A stretch of 64,000 nt of DNA from Plantago major (lineage: Eukaryota; Streptophyta; Magnoliopsida; Lamiales; Plantaginaceae). Below, piece by piece: positions 33,593 to 44,812 of this stretch. Made by a program: the position numbers and the translations under genes. The stretch covers positions 6,049,145-6,113,144 of the forward strand of contig CM048841.1 of the NCBI GenBank assembly GCA_026545765.1, written 5' to 3'. Positions within the stretch are counted from its first letter, which is position 1. Every line of letters begins with the position of its first letter. The notes beneath the pieces were generated by a model. The model saw only the letters and a program-made list of their open reading frames with translations. It made no database searches and was not told where the DNA came from.

Positions 33593-34859
33593 ATGTGTTT
33601 TGGCGGAACTACTCTGGTTTCTTTTGTGTGTGCGCAGGAGTGTATGGATTACTCGTATTGCTATGAGTGTGGATCGGACGGTCATGTTGCAGTAAATTCT
33701 GCAGATAGGGAGCCGCTCATTCGTTTTCGACAGGTTTCTGGAGAGACACTCGATAGAGCATGGTATAAATTTAAGGGGCTGCAGCAGACATATCAAAACC
33801 ATGGTTTAACATTGGGAGAGCTAATGTGGTGTTTCTACAATGGTATGTATTACAATTGGTTGTCAAAGAACGGGGGCTAGATTCGCTGGTGGGTCAATGC
33901 TAGATTTGACTCCTCAACAACACGAGGATACGATCGAGGACTTGGCTGCATTGATTATAGAATACAGGGAACTTGATGAAGAAGAATCTGAAAAAGAAAA
34001 TAACCAAGAGGAGGAGAAACCTGATTCTGTAATTGAACCGGATTCGGACACCACTACCACCACTACTACTATGACTGAAGATAGGGATCCCCCAATTTGC
34101 TATATGTGCGGAATGGATGGTCACGTTTCAGCAAACTGTTTAGATAGAGAACAGATCCTTTGTTTTCAACAGGAAACTAGAGAGAAACTCGATGGGGCAT
34201 GGCATAGATTTCAAGACTTGCAGCAGAAGCATGTGAACCATGGTTTGCCATTAACATCGTTACTATGGGTTTTCTATAAGAATATAACAAGTGAGTGCCA
34301 AGGGATGGTAGATAGAGCAGCACAAGGAATAATGATGACACCGACTCCTTAGAAATTAGAGGAGGCAATCAACTATCTCTGTATTGGCTTCAACAAATCC
34401 AAAACCACTGGTACTGTAACTGAAGAAGAAATTCCCGTCTCAGTTGAGGGAGTATGCGAGAGTTTAGACAATCAGTTGGTCACGGATGAGGAGACGTCCA
34501 CCAATGTGATCGACGAAGAGACTAAACCACCCATTTCTGACTATTTGGAGATGGAGCCGACGACTGATACCACCCAGATGACACCATCGGATTTACAGTC
34601 CATCCCCCCATCTTCCGGTGATCTGTACATGCTAGCCCCAGCTTGCACACGAGATTGGCCAAGGAGTTTCGACCCCTTTTGTCGTTTTTACTTTCCCCCT
34701 GATCCCCCTAGTTTTATTTTAGTTTTCGATTTTGATTTATTTTATTTTAGTTTGCATGGAATCATGGAAAACAGGAGAAGAGGAGCTAAGGATGGCTCCC
34801 AAATCGCTGAACTAGGCGGGAAGGATGCAAGGGATTCGTTCCCGTTCGATAATGGATAG
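33593..34859 (+). pseudogene. Gag-like protein with two zinc-knuckle/gag-helix modules
   Basis: About 422 codons with only two defects: one extra G in a G5 run near 33874 and a TAG at 34350. Module 1 (33659-33890) has CYECGSDGHVAVNS, a CCHC knuckle whose last ligand is Ser, then GETLDRAWYKFKGLQQ...HGLTLGELMWCFYNGM. Module 2 (34099-34352) has CYMCGMDGHVSANC, a complete knuckle, then EKLDGAWHRFQDLQQ...HGLPLTSLLWVFYKNI. The helical part resembles the C-terminal half of Ty3/gypsy Gag, but here each knuckle precedes it, the reverse of normal Gag order. The modules are joined by an acidic linker and a Thr run. The C-terminus is acidic and then basic (MENRRRGAKDG). Confidence 0.75.
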
Positions 34860-36221
34860 CAGCAGCCACACGTTTCAGGGAAGTACATTTTCAGCTTTCT
34901 TTCTTTCTAGCCTATTCGCTGGGGACCATCTCTAGTCTAGGTTTGGGGAGGGAGGTAGCTTTCATGTACTTATCCATATATATGTTTGTGTCGTGTCTTT
35001 TTATCTTTTTGTGAGTCTTTTTCTCGTTTTCGTGATTTTCTCTTGTGTGTAAGTCTGACTCCCAAGTCGAGAGTCTATTGCATGTACTTAACCTGCTTAA
35101 TGCCTTTGCTTTGACTGATCCTTCACTAGTAGCAGTTTGCATGTTTAAGTTTGCTACGTTCGTTTCTACTGTAAATAGAAAGTCTGTTCTAATTCTGTTG
35201 TCCAAAAAAGCCTGTGAGTAATCTTTAGCCGATGAAAAATATTGTACTGGTGCCTGTGTGATTTAATTCGGGAAGTGCAAACTCCCTTGTTTGTGGCTCA
35301 TCATTCTCATGTGTACTCTGTCTAAATTAAGTATGACGAACGACATATTTTACATTCTTATTTGCTTATGCCAAACCTGTTCCAAGTCCAGGTTTGGGAA
35401 GGAGGTTTATGTGCACTACTTGTATTGATAAAGACTGTTTTCAGGTTTTTCGTTCTCTCAAAAAAATGAAAAAAAATAAAAACAAGTCTCGGAGTGGATC
35501 TATGGTACTAGTTACCACCGTTAGTCGTGTTGGGCACGTTTCAAATACTATCTACACACCGGCATGGCCCTAAAAGCCATATGTCCGTGAGGGTTAATGG
35601 CGTGTATACCAAACCAGCACGCACAAAAGTGCGGACTTTCGGTAAAACAGACACTACGAAAAAATTGAGACAGAAAAAAGATATAAGCATATGGGTCATA
35701 TATAAGACTGCAAAAAAGTATTATGCAAAAAATGAAAAAATTGAAAAAAGGGAGAACGATTGCCTTTTTATAATTCTACTGCTGATTGTTTTTAGAGCTG
35801 TGATAAAAGTCCCTTTTGACTTAACTGATTGAGTGCATTGCATGAGGTATTTGAGGCATCTTTGTGACGCAAGTCACCTTCCCTACCTCTTTATATTCTT
35901 GAGTGATTGCCCCTACTGGACACTTCCAGGAGTGTGAAAGAATAGATGAATAGGATCCACTCGTGAGGGACTGCTGTTTTAGACTTAAGTTCTATTTACT
36001 TTGGAAACGAACTTTTTGAGCTTATGCATGTTATCCTGTGAATGTCAGTGTGATGTCAAAGCTTCTGCATTTCTTGGTCATGTTACTTGCAATCGTAGAC
36101 TCGGTAGCTTGGGAGCTAGACTTTATTTTGTGTCTATGTGTTTTTATTTGTTTTTCCCTTTTTCTAGGTTTTTTAGAGAGTCTGTTGCTTGAGGACAAGC
36201 AAGGGTTCGGTTGGGGGAGTT
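34860..36221 (+). other. 3' non-coding region of gag-only element, right copy
   Basis: No sustained ORF. It aligns with the left copy throughout. It contains copy C of the conserved hairpin element and ends in the polypurine tract GTTGGGGGAGTT at 36210-36221. Confidence 0.7.
35470..35680 (+). ncRNA. Conserved two-hairpin element, copy C
   Basis: Hairpin 1: GCCAT (35576-35580) with ATGGC (35597-35601). Hairpin 2: CGCAC (35620-35624) with GTGCG (35629-35633). It differs from copy B at few positions, including the loop base A at 35596 and GCAC for ATAC at 35617-35620; the stems are kept. Confidence 0.55.
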
Positions 36222-37088
36222 TGATGAGTCAATTTTACATCATCTCATTCGGTATTTTTTACCGTCTTATTGATGGAGCAGCTTTTGCATTTTGGCCATA
36301 ACTTTTGCATATTAACTCCGATTGAACTGATCTTGGTTATCCACGCGTAGATAAGACCAAGAGGTACAACTTTGAAGAAGGAACCATCTCCAGATTCCGA
36401 CGTTTAGAGGACCAAAAAGGCAAAAAACCAGTGCAGCAGGAAACTGGCGACGCCAAAAGTTAGACTGGCGTCCGCCAGTAAGAATCTGTAAGTGACTGGC
36501 GACGCCATTTTACTTTTTGGGCCGTTTTAGGCCCGTTTTCAGCCCAGGACGTGTTGTTTCACTATATAACCTATTTTCTTGATCTTTTAGACAGATAACA
36601 TTCATTATTATTCTTCTCTTCTTTTTGCTTTTCGACCTGGAACCTTTCCAAGGCAATTACCTACCTATTATTGGAAGTAATTGAACCGTTTTCTCTTGTA
36701 ATCCGACGATTGACATTGATTGGGAGATTATCTACATAGCTTTTCGCATCGATTCGTTTTAGTTCTTCAATTCTACCTAGGGCTTGTGACAACGAAGGGT
36801 AAATTGTATCAATCCGTTCGAATCTTCGTTTCATCATTGTCGTTTAGATTAATCTGTTTTCTAGTTAGATTTCATAAGTAGAAAGATAATATAGAACCAA
36901 TTCACTGCCGAAGCAAACAATTCTTTTACTGCTTTCTTTACTGTAATTACTATTCTTAAACAAGACTCAGCTTAGTTAAGTCCTTCGAGACCGACCTCGG
37001 GGTTAACTCCACTACACTACAGGTTTTCGTAGTGTTGAGGATTAACTCTTGGCTTTAAATAAATTTAGAACTTTGATTTGACACATCA
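36222..37088 (+). repeat. LTR 2 of gag-only element (867 bp)
   Basis: Same termini as LTR 1. It has a unique central segment with TATATAA at 36563 and two ACTGGCGACGCCA words around a perfect ACTGGCG..CGCCAGT inverted repeat (36464-36479). It lacks a 262-bp stretch present in LTR 1. Confidence 0.85.
36563..36569 (+). promoter_or_regulatory. TATA box in LTR 2
   Basis: CTATATAACC lies within the part of LTR 2 missing from LTR 1, about 30 bases before a plausible transcript start. Any transcript from it would read out into the flanking LINE. Confidence 0.5.
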
Positions 37089-37388
37089 AAGAATATGACA
37101 GTCTAAAAAGAAGGAAAAAATCAAAACAGAAAAAAGGCTGGAAAAAATAAAGAAACAGTAAAAAAGAGGCCAAAAATAGAAAAGAAAAAAAGGCCCAACT
37201 TGGAAAATACTCTGGGGTGTTGTACAAATCACTAGTCTGGTGATATTTGATTTGATTGGTTTTATTATCTTTGTCAATGATGTTGTTATATTGTGGTTTG
37301 ATGCTATCTATTGGGAGGGGCACTTTCTCGATAAATAGGCGTCCAGTGGCATATTGTGGTTGGAACCTATCTTTTATGCATTGCATTG
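37089..37388. other. Purine-rich spacer before the LINE
   Basis: The first 110 bases are A/G-rich on the plus strand (GAAGGAAAAAATC, GGCTGGAAAAAATAAAG). The rest is ordinary AT-rich sequence. It may be LINE 5' untranslated sequence or the flank of the LTR element. No gene seen. Confidence 0.5.
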
Positions 37389-37739
37389 GGGGGTAGTGCT
37401 AGTGATAGAAGTGTTGTTCTTTTTGTTTGGGTACGTTGGAGATTTTTTCTGTTTTAAGAAAGGTGCTTCCCCTTTCTTGCACTAGGAACATGCTACTTTG
37501 GTTTAATGGGTGTCATATGGTGATTTGTAGATGCATTCACTTCATTTTGTTGCACACTACGTATCACAGGAGCTTGTTTTGGATTTTAACGTATGCTGAC
37601 AAGAGATTTTATTGCTCACAGAAAAGAAAGTTTAGAGAGGAGAAAGATTGTTTTGAAATACTCAGAATTGCTAGGAACAGTAAAGGGAGTATGGAAAAAC
37701 AGTGGCATATTTTTGTACAGTCTCTTTTCAGGGAAAGAA

Positions 37740-39000
37740 GAAAAGAGAATCATTGTAAAGCAAAGGCGGTGGTTCTGGCGCGGGTAGTAGCTAAGGCAGC
37801 TGGTAATAGTACGAACTCAGGCGGTCAAAGTGGAGGTGATGAGTCTGTGGTGGATTCTCCGATTCGCGTACGTGGTACTCACAGTGGGTTGAGTTTGCCG
37901 GTTGTTAGTGAATCGCAATCTTCGCCGGTGGTTGTTCCAGGTGACGACCCGGGGCTTCCTCTGTTGTGGATGATTCTGTACCTGTGGATGTGACGGTTGT
38001 GGCCGATGAACCTCCGGCTAAACCTTGGGTTGATGTGATTGTAGGCAATCGTCTACCTAGTCATGGTCAGGTCATGTCTTTTTCTGCACACACTCTGGTC
38101 AATGATGATATATAAATTGATATTTTTAAGGAAGATGTTCAGAAGGAAATGGATTTCTGGATTAATGGGTTGATAATGTTTGCTATTGGGCAAGACTTGT
38201 CTATGAATGGTGTGAAGGTGTTTATGGATAAGGTCTGGAACTTTGTTTCCTTGCCTCATCTATATTATCATGAGGAAGGTTACTTCATAGCTCGTTTTAA
38301 GACTGTGCAGGAGAGGGATGAGGTTATAGCTAAAGGTCCATATACTATCTATAATATGGCCTTATTTATTACAGAATGGTCTCCGGATTTTGTATCGAAG
38401 AAAGATTTGCTGAGAGTGATGCCTCTGTGGGTTATTTTCCCTAGCTTACCTCTGTATCTGTGGGGTGAAAGAAGCTTGAGTAAGATATCTAGTGCTGTGG
38501 GAAAGCCTATTATGTTTGGTGAGTGTACTGCTAAGAAACTGAAAGTTTCTTATGCAAGAGTACTTATAGAGGTTGATGTTACTCAAAAGAGAAGAGATTA
38601 TGTTGTGATTAAAGATGCTGATGGCAGGAGGTTGGAGCAACCTATTGAGTATGAATGGAGACCTGCTTTCTGTGGGAAATGTCAAAAGGTAGGGCATGAT
38701 TGTGCTGTGAAGGCTACTGGTCCCGTGGGGGCTAAGGGACCATTGCAGAAGAAACCACCACGTGCTACCTGGAAAGCCAGGACTGATACTGGTAAACAAC
38801 AAAATGTATTGAAAGGTAACCAGGGGAGAGTTGTGGCTGGAGTAGGACCTAGTAGATTAAATAAGGGAAAAGGTGTAGTAGATTCTGATGATGGAGTTTT
38901 GCATAGAACCTTAAGAATTGGTGATGTAGTGTGTCCTAGTAATTCTCCAGTTTCCCAAGCTAGGATTGGCTTGTCTGGACATCATGATAAGGTTCCATGA
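37740..39000 (+). pseudogene. LINE ORF1 (DUF4283-type RNA-binding protein)
   Basis: From 38149 the frame gives EMDFWINGLIMFAIG...VWNFVSLPHLYYHEEGYFIARF, then VMPLWVIFPSLPLYLW and KLSYARVLIEVD-like sequence; this is the DUF4283 domain of plant LINE ORF1 proteins. A zinc knuckle follows at about 38670-38700 (FCGKCQKVGHDC). The upstream part (37740-38148) is coding-like but split by a frameshift near 37980 and a TAA near 38114. The stop TGA at 38998 overlaps the ORF2 start as ATGA. The C-terminal 100 residues are basic. Confidence 0.8.
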
Positions 39001-42000
39001 TTGTTACATGGAATATAAGGGGGCTGAATAAAGGTACCAGGCACACCGAGATTGGCTCCCATCTTAGAAAACTTAATTGTGCTTGTGTGGGATTGCTTGA
39101 AACAAGAGTAAAAGAGAATAAGGCTGCTAGAATTAAGTCTAAACTGGGAAGATGGAATGATGTTGATAATTATTCACATCATGTAAATGGGAGGATCTGG
39201 CTTTTATGGGATCCTAGTAGAGTTGAGTTTAGAACTCTTACTAAATCAGCTCAGTTTATTCATGGAGGTTTGTATAAGCTTAATGGTACTTTGATTTGTT
39301 GGTTAACAGTTATCTATGCTTTTAATCAACTAGAGCTTAGAAAGCAATTATGGGAGGATATTTTAACTATCTCTAGTTCTGTAGTTGGGCCTTGGTGCCT
39401 ACCTGGGGATTTTAACAATGTATTGTCTACTACTGATAGAATTGGTGGGAATGATGTGGTTATACATGAGTATCAGGATTTGGTTAATATGATGACTCAT
39501 GTTGGTTTGTTTGCTTGTTAGTCCATTGGTGATTATTACACTTGGTCTAATAAACATAGACAAGGGATGGTTTATTCTAGGATTGATCATGTACTTGGTA
39601 ATGTGCAGTGGTTCTTGCAATATAGCAGTTGTAGAATTGAGGTTTTTGGAGCCTCATATTTATGATCATGCTCCTTGGAGTATTCAACTGGAGGTGCCTG
39701 GTCATGCTAGAAGATATATGTTCAAGTTCTTGAACTTCTGGATTGAGAGTGCAAATTTTATGACTATAGTTGCTCAAGCTTGGCAACAAGTAGTTCCTGG
39801 CAGGCCACAGTATGTTCTCTGGAAGAAACTTCAGTTGCTTCAACCAAGATTGAGACAGTTGAATGTGCAGTATTCTAATATTCCTCAGAAGATTGAGGTA
39901 GCTAGGAAGGACCTAGATAAAGTACATCAAGTTGTATCTGCAGATAGGTTTAATCCTATTCTGGTAAATCATGAGATTGAGTGCCAGAGGGTGTTAGCAC
40001 ATTCGTTGAAAATGGATAAGAAGGTTATGTCTCAGAGAGCTAAAATCTAATGGCTTCAACTGGGTGATGGTAACAATAGTTACTTTCATGCATCAGTGAA
40101 GGATAAAAATAGAGGAATTGGGATTTTTAAGCTCACTGATGCAGCTGGTAGAGTTCTTACTAGTCCATACGAGATTTCTGGTGAAGTGTTGCAGTTTTAT
40201 GGTAAACTGGTGGGTCATTCAGCTGCTAGTATTACTGGTTTGGACATTGAAGTATTGAGAGCTGGTAAACAGTTGAATCATTCAGATAGTGCTAGACTGA
40301 TTAGGCCCATTTCAGATATGGAGATTTTTACAGCTCTGAAATAAATCGGAGACTCAAAGGCCCCAGGCATAGATGGTTATAATGCTAAGTTCTTCAAATC
40401 TACATGGCATATCTTGGGAGCTGATGTGTTGAGAGTTGTTCATGATTTCTTTGATCATAAGAGGTTATATCCTGCCATTAACTATACTTTGGTTACTTTA
40501 CTTCCAAAAATCAAGGATGTTAAACAGATGAGAGACATGAGACCCATCTCATGTTGTACAAAAATTTATAAGATTGTGTCCAAGGTTCTGACTAATAGGC
40601 TCAGTGAAGTAATCAATAATGTGATAGATGATAGTCAGTCTGCTTTTCTGCCAAGAAAAGTTATTCATGACAAAATATTAATTGCACATGAGTTGGTTAA
40701 GAGTTTTGGGAGAAGGCAGGTTTCACCAAGATGTATGATACAAGTTGACTTGTAGAAAGAATATGATTTTGTAGAATGGGTGGCTCTGGAAGGTATAGTC
40801 AGGGAAATGGGCTTTCCTGGATTGTTTATTGAGTGGATTATGCTTACAGTTTCTACTGTGTCTTATAGGTATTCCATCAATGGAATCCTACTGAGATTTT
40901 ACAAGCTAATAAGGGTCTAAGGCAAGGGGACCCCATATCCCCCCTGCTATTTGTTATAGTGATGGATTATCTTCATAGATGCTTGCAGAAGTTGAGGATC
41001 ATGCCTGATTTCAACTTTCATCCAAAGTGTGAAAGGTTATACATCACAAATATCTGCTTTGCAGATGATTTACTCTTGTTTTCTAGAGGTGATAAGGAGT
41101 TAGTTAGACTATTGATGGAAAGATTTCAAGTGTTTTCTGCTTCTACTGGTCTGTGTGCCAACTTTTCTAAGAGCAAGGTGTATTTTGGTGGAGTTCACCC
41201 CTTAGTAGAGCAACAAATACTTGATGAAACTGGTTTTGTGAAGGGCAGTTTTCCTGTGAAGTATCTTGGTGTTCCTTTAGACAGCAAGAAGCTTACTATA
41301 GCTAATTGTACTCCTCTGATTGATAAGATTGTCTGTAGATTGAGGCACTGGACAACAAGAATGTTGAGTTATGCACGTAGGTTGCAGCTTATTAAGAGTG
41401 TGCTCTTTGGGATCACTTATTAATGATGCAGGTCTTCCCCTTACCTAAGAAGATACTCAAGCATATTGAGAGTTTGTGTAGGCCATTTATATGGAGTGGC
41501 ACTGAGGAGATCACTAAAAAAGCTCCCATTGCCTGGTAAACTATCCATGGACCTAAGAATTCTGGTGGCTCAAATGTGGTTTCTTTGTGTGACTGGAATA
41601 GAGCTACTCTCACCAAACTTTTATGGAATATGTGCTCCAAGCTGATAAACTGTGGGTTAAGTGGGTACATATCTACTTTATCAAGCATAAAGATGTGTGG
41701 GAGTATCATCCTGTTGCTACTTGTTCTTGGTTATAGAAAGTTATCTTCAAGTGTAGGGATCAAGTGGTGGCTTCTAGTACTGTGGGAAACTGCATTCTAT
41801 TCCATACTAGCAAGTTCTATAAAGAGATCAGAGGTCAGTTTGTCAATGTGGGATGGAGGAAATTGTTCTTTAACAATCTTTCTAGACCAAGAGCTGTGTT
41901 CACTCTTTGGATGGGATGTCATAAAAAGCTATTCACTAAGGATAGATTGTTAAGGTTTGGTGTGCACAATGATGGACTTTGTTGTTTCTGTGGGGATATA

Positions 42001-42336
42001 GAGACTATTGATCACATCTTCTTTGCATGTCCTACTACTGTCATCGTCTGGAAGGCTGCTTTGGCATGGTTGTTGTGTAGACATGTTCCCCTGGCTTGGA
42101 CTCAAGAATTGGAATGGTTAGTGCGCAAAACATCTGGTAAAGGATCAGCTGCTACCTTGTTAAAATTGGCGGCTACAGAAACCTTCTATGTTATTTGGAG
42201 AGCTAGAAATGATTTGGTGTTTAATGGTGTGGATAGATCTTTGATGTTAAGTTCGGAGATTATTCATACTATTGTCACTAGAGTACAAGGTAGGCCAAAG
42301 CTATATAGTGTTGTTAGTAGATTGAATAGTCTGTAG
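38997..42336 (+). pseudogene. LINE ORF2 (endonuclease, reverse transcriptase, zf-RVT)
   Basis: Starts at ATG 38997: IVTWNIRGLNKGTRH, the endonuclease N-terminus. LLETRVKENK (metal-binding Glu), PGDFNNVL and YSRIDHVLG follow. The RT begins near 40350 with SKAPGIDGYNAKFFK, MRPISCCTKIYKIVSKVLTN, DSQSAFLPRK, LRQGDPISPLLFVIV and the catalytic FADDLLLFSRG at 41059. A zf-RVT domain with CCFCGDIETIDHIFFAC lies at 41970-42030. In-frame stops occur at 39519, 40048, 40342 and 40753, with frameshifts near 39640, 40900 and 41420. No C-terminal RNase H is present. Confidence 0.85.
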
Positions 42337-42589
42337 TTTACTAGTTACTCTTGACTCTTTTTGTATGGTCTGGATCTGCTGATCGACCTTTGTACTTGCG
42401 GGGATTTGGAATAAAAGTATGCTCTTGGTTCCAAAAAAAAAGCGAGAAGATTGGCAGTGCAAAGGCATGAGCAAATGAGCTAAGAAGGAAGAAGAAGTAT
42501 ATGTGATTGCCTCTTCTCTAATGAGGCAAATGGAAATGCTTTTGAATTCTATGAAACCTCCATAATTTTTTGGCGTGTATATTTGTTGG

Positions 42590-42751
42590 CTTCAACAGGT
42601 TTTAGTTTATGTTTTGGCAACCTGTAGTCATTTTAGGATTGTAGGTTACTTTCTGGTAATTTTGTTTAATCTGTAACAAAAAGGATCGTATCACCTTTTA
42701 TTGGGTATCTATGCTAGGAGTTTAACTCCCCCTTTTTTCATTTAAAAAAAA
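42590..42751 (+). mobile_element. 3' tail of a second LINE
   Basis: TGCTAGGAGTTTAACTCCC followed by a T-rich stretch and ATTTAAAAAAAA resembles the 3' ends of plant L1 elements. No coding part is attached, so it would be a severely 5'-truncated insertion. Sequence at 42442-42589 is unassigned. Confidence 0.45.
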
Positions 42752-42759
42752 CTACTATA

Positions 42760-43113
42760 TTACTAGATAGTTGGGCTACTCGAAATTACATTAGTGGGTC
42801 GTTTTCTAGGCGACATGGGTTGTCTCAAGTGTTGCACAAGGCAAAGTCTCATGTTACTTATGCTAGTGGACATCGAACGACCACTAGGTACAAGTCCGAT
42901 GATGTTCCGATTTGCATTCAAGGCTTAGCCTTTTTAGTGGCATTTGTCGTAGTCGATGGGTTAGAGCATGTAGAAGAGGTGGTCTTGGGGATGCCGTGGT
43001 TAGAGGCACTTGGTTCGATTACCTTTGATCGGCTGGGAAGATACATTATGCTTGACTTTGGGAGGACTCGATTCAAATTGAAGGGTGAAGGGTATCTGAA
43101 AATTCTAAAGTAG
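42760..43113 (+). pseudogene. Retropepsin-like fragment of an LTR element
   Basis: The frame reads LLDSWATRNYISGSF, then FVVVDGLEHVEEVVLGMPWLEALGSITFD and MLDFGRTRFKLKGEG. The VVLGMPWLE..G.I..D block is characteristic of Ty3/gypsy proteases. The active-site triad is D-S-W instead of D-S/T-G, so it would be inactive. Gag is absent upstream and no RT follows. Confidence 0.7.
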
Positions 43114-43699
43114 CACGAGAGCAAGTAGCCCAATTGAAGATGACCATATTTGTTGGGGAGTGATGTTAGTACCAGCTGAATGAGGTGCCGGAGGAAGAAG
43201 AGGAGTTGGATCCGTTGGTAGAGAAAATTGCTCTCAACTACATAAAATGCGATGTCAATCGGGAGATACTAACCTGGATAGTTAAGGAAGAGTACCATGA
43301 TGACTCCGATTGGGAGGGATTCTCGAGGAGAAGGAGCGTAAGATATGGCAAGCAGCGGTGGTGATTGTTGAGGACGGAACAAATTGGTACTACATCACTG
43401 GAGATTGCTAATCCCCAGAAGGGGTTGATTTGGGCAAAAGGAAGATGCCACCGGTAGACTATACCCCACCTATTTTGGATCTAAACGGTCTTGGGAAGAA
43501 AAGAAGGACGATGAGCTCGGTTAAAGTTACACAATGGGTTGCTGCAAATCCGGAGGGATGAGACTAGGAAAGAGACGAGCTATCAGATACATCAGGGCGC
43601 ATAGAGGTGTGGGAGGGGCCATTCACGTCAGAGGATGGCAAGGACGCGTCGAAGGAGGATGTTGAGGAGACTTGGGGACAAGTCTCGCCTTTAAGGGGG
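43114..43699 (+). other. Decayed coding-like tail before an LTR start
   Basis: Fragments such as VPEEEEELDPLVEKIALNYI are readable for short distances, then stops. It ends in TTTAAGGGGG, a polypurine tract. I do not recognise the protein. No RT or integrase motif is seen. Confidence 0.5.
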
Positions 43700-44271
43700 T
43701 GATGGAACCCGAATTCTGGAAGGTTCCATCACAGGCCGCAAACGCGTTAAGAGTCTTATTTTTTGCCAGAGATCTAGAAGAAGAAGAAGGCAACTGCTAG
43801 ATTCTTTCTATATGATAAGGAAGGTAGATATGTTAGGATCTTTTATTTATTTATGCATATATTTTCATTTATGTTATTTACTTTTATGTTTAGACTACCT
43901 AAAATATCTTGTCATGTAGCTAGTATAATAGAACCATTAGGGCTTAACCCTAATAGTGAATGAATAGATTTTCCACCGTAAAACATGTGTTCCCAATTAA
44001 GACACTTCTTAATTCTGCAAACTAGCCCTATTTCTAGGTGATTCGTGCCAAGAATCCTTGGAGGTCGCTCAATTCGAGCGAATTGATTGTTAATTCCCAG
44101 GGATCCCATCGGAGATCCACACCTTTCTTGCTCTGCATGGTCTAGAATTTGAGGAGTTTATCTACCACTGTTGGCTGAGGAGTTCTACGTCAGTGGTTTG
44201 TAATCATTTTGTGATAGTGATATATATTTATGAATGATCCTTCATGCAGTAAGAACAATTGTCATTAGGGC
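43700..44271 (+). repeat. Probable LTR beginning with a hairpin
   Basis: Starts at TGATGGAACC directly after the polypurine tract. The first 32 bases are an inverted repeat (43700-43709 with 43722-43731, ten pairs). The right end is not defined because a LINE scrap begins at about 44272. Confidence 0.5.
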
Positions 44272-44361
44272 TTGAGCGGATTATGGTGGAGTTAGGATTT
44301 CCTCAGTTGTTTATCTGATGGATCATGTCATGTGTGACTATAAAACATGCTTTTTACATAT
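44272..44361 (+). pseudogene. LINE reverse transcriptase scrap
   Basis: About 28 codons: ERIMVELGFPQLFI, stop, WIMSCVTIKHAFYI. This aligns with the ordinary LINE RT block between motifs, compare VREMGFPGLFIEWIM in the LINE at 40800. It comes from a different LINE copy. Confidence 0.65.
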
Positions 44362-44812
44362 AGAGTCAGAAAATTGAGACAAAATTGGAGTTACACGCTA
44401 CACGTGTGGAGCGTATTCTAAATCGGCATTGTATATTTTGCTAAAATTCACATAACTTGTTTTCACTAAGAAAATCGGTGTTATTCACCGACTTAAAAAT
44501 GTAACACTAACATATTATACTGAAAACCTAGTCATTGTGGTGATGCATAAAAAATATTGATTTACAAATGGTCAAATCTCAAATGTGTTTCTAGTTTGCA
44601 TCTTCATCATAGCAATGACACAGGAAGATGAGTTCATATAAGTTTTACCAGATTCATCATCAGCGTCCATTTCACCATTTGTATTCTACTCAAAGCTCGT
44701 ATTCCATTCGATATCAAAATGACAAAATGGATGTATGATACTATTGCAACACAAGTATGAACATGAACGAGTAAAATTCCAGCTCCATTATAATCGCAAG
44801 CAAAACGCGATC
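44362..44812. other. AT-rich sequence, no gene seen
   Basis: Contains one clean small hairpin at 44475-44491 (TCGGTG, loop, CACCGA). Otherwise nothing that I can support. Confidence 0.5.

Larger units (their letters stand above)
30721..37088 (+). mobile_element. Non-autonomous gag-only LTR element, tandem arrangement
   Basis: The order is partial internal region (30721-32799), LTR (32800-33488), full internal region (33489-36221), LTR (36222-37088). The two internal regions are close copies. The unit 32800-37088 is therefore one complete element of 4.3 kb, with the tail of a second unit sharing its left LTR. The internal region has a primer site, one gag-like ORF and a long 3' non-coding part, but no protease, RT or integrase. 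This matches the class described as terminal-repeat retrotransposons with a GAG domain. The LTR termini (TGATG...CATCA) and primer site suggest Ty3/gypsy parentage. Confidence 0.8.
37389..42441 (+). mobile_element. L1-type LINE retrotransposon, inactive
   Basis: Two overlapping ORFs (nucleic-acid binding, then endonuclease/RT), no LTRs, and a nine-A tail at 42433-42441 identify a plant L1 element close to full length. At least five stops and several frameshifts are visible. The start is approximate, and I could not find a convincing target-site duplication around the tail. Confidence 0.85.
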
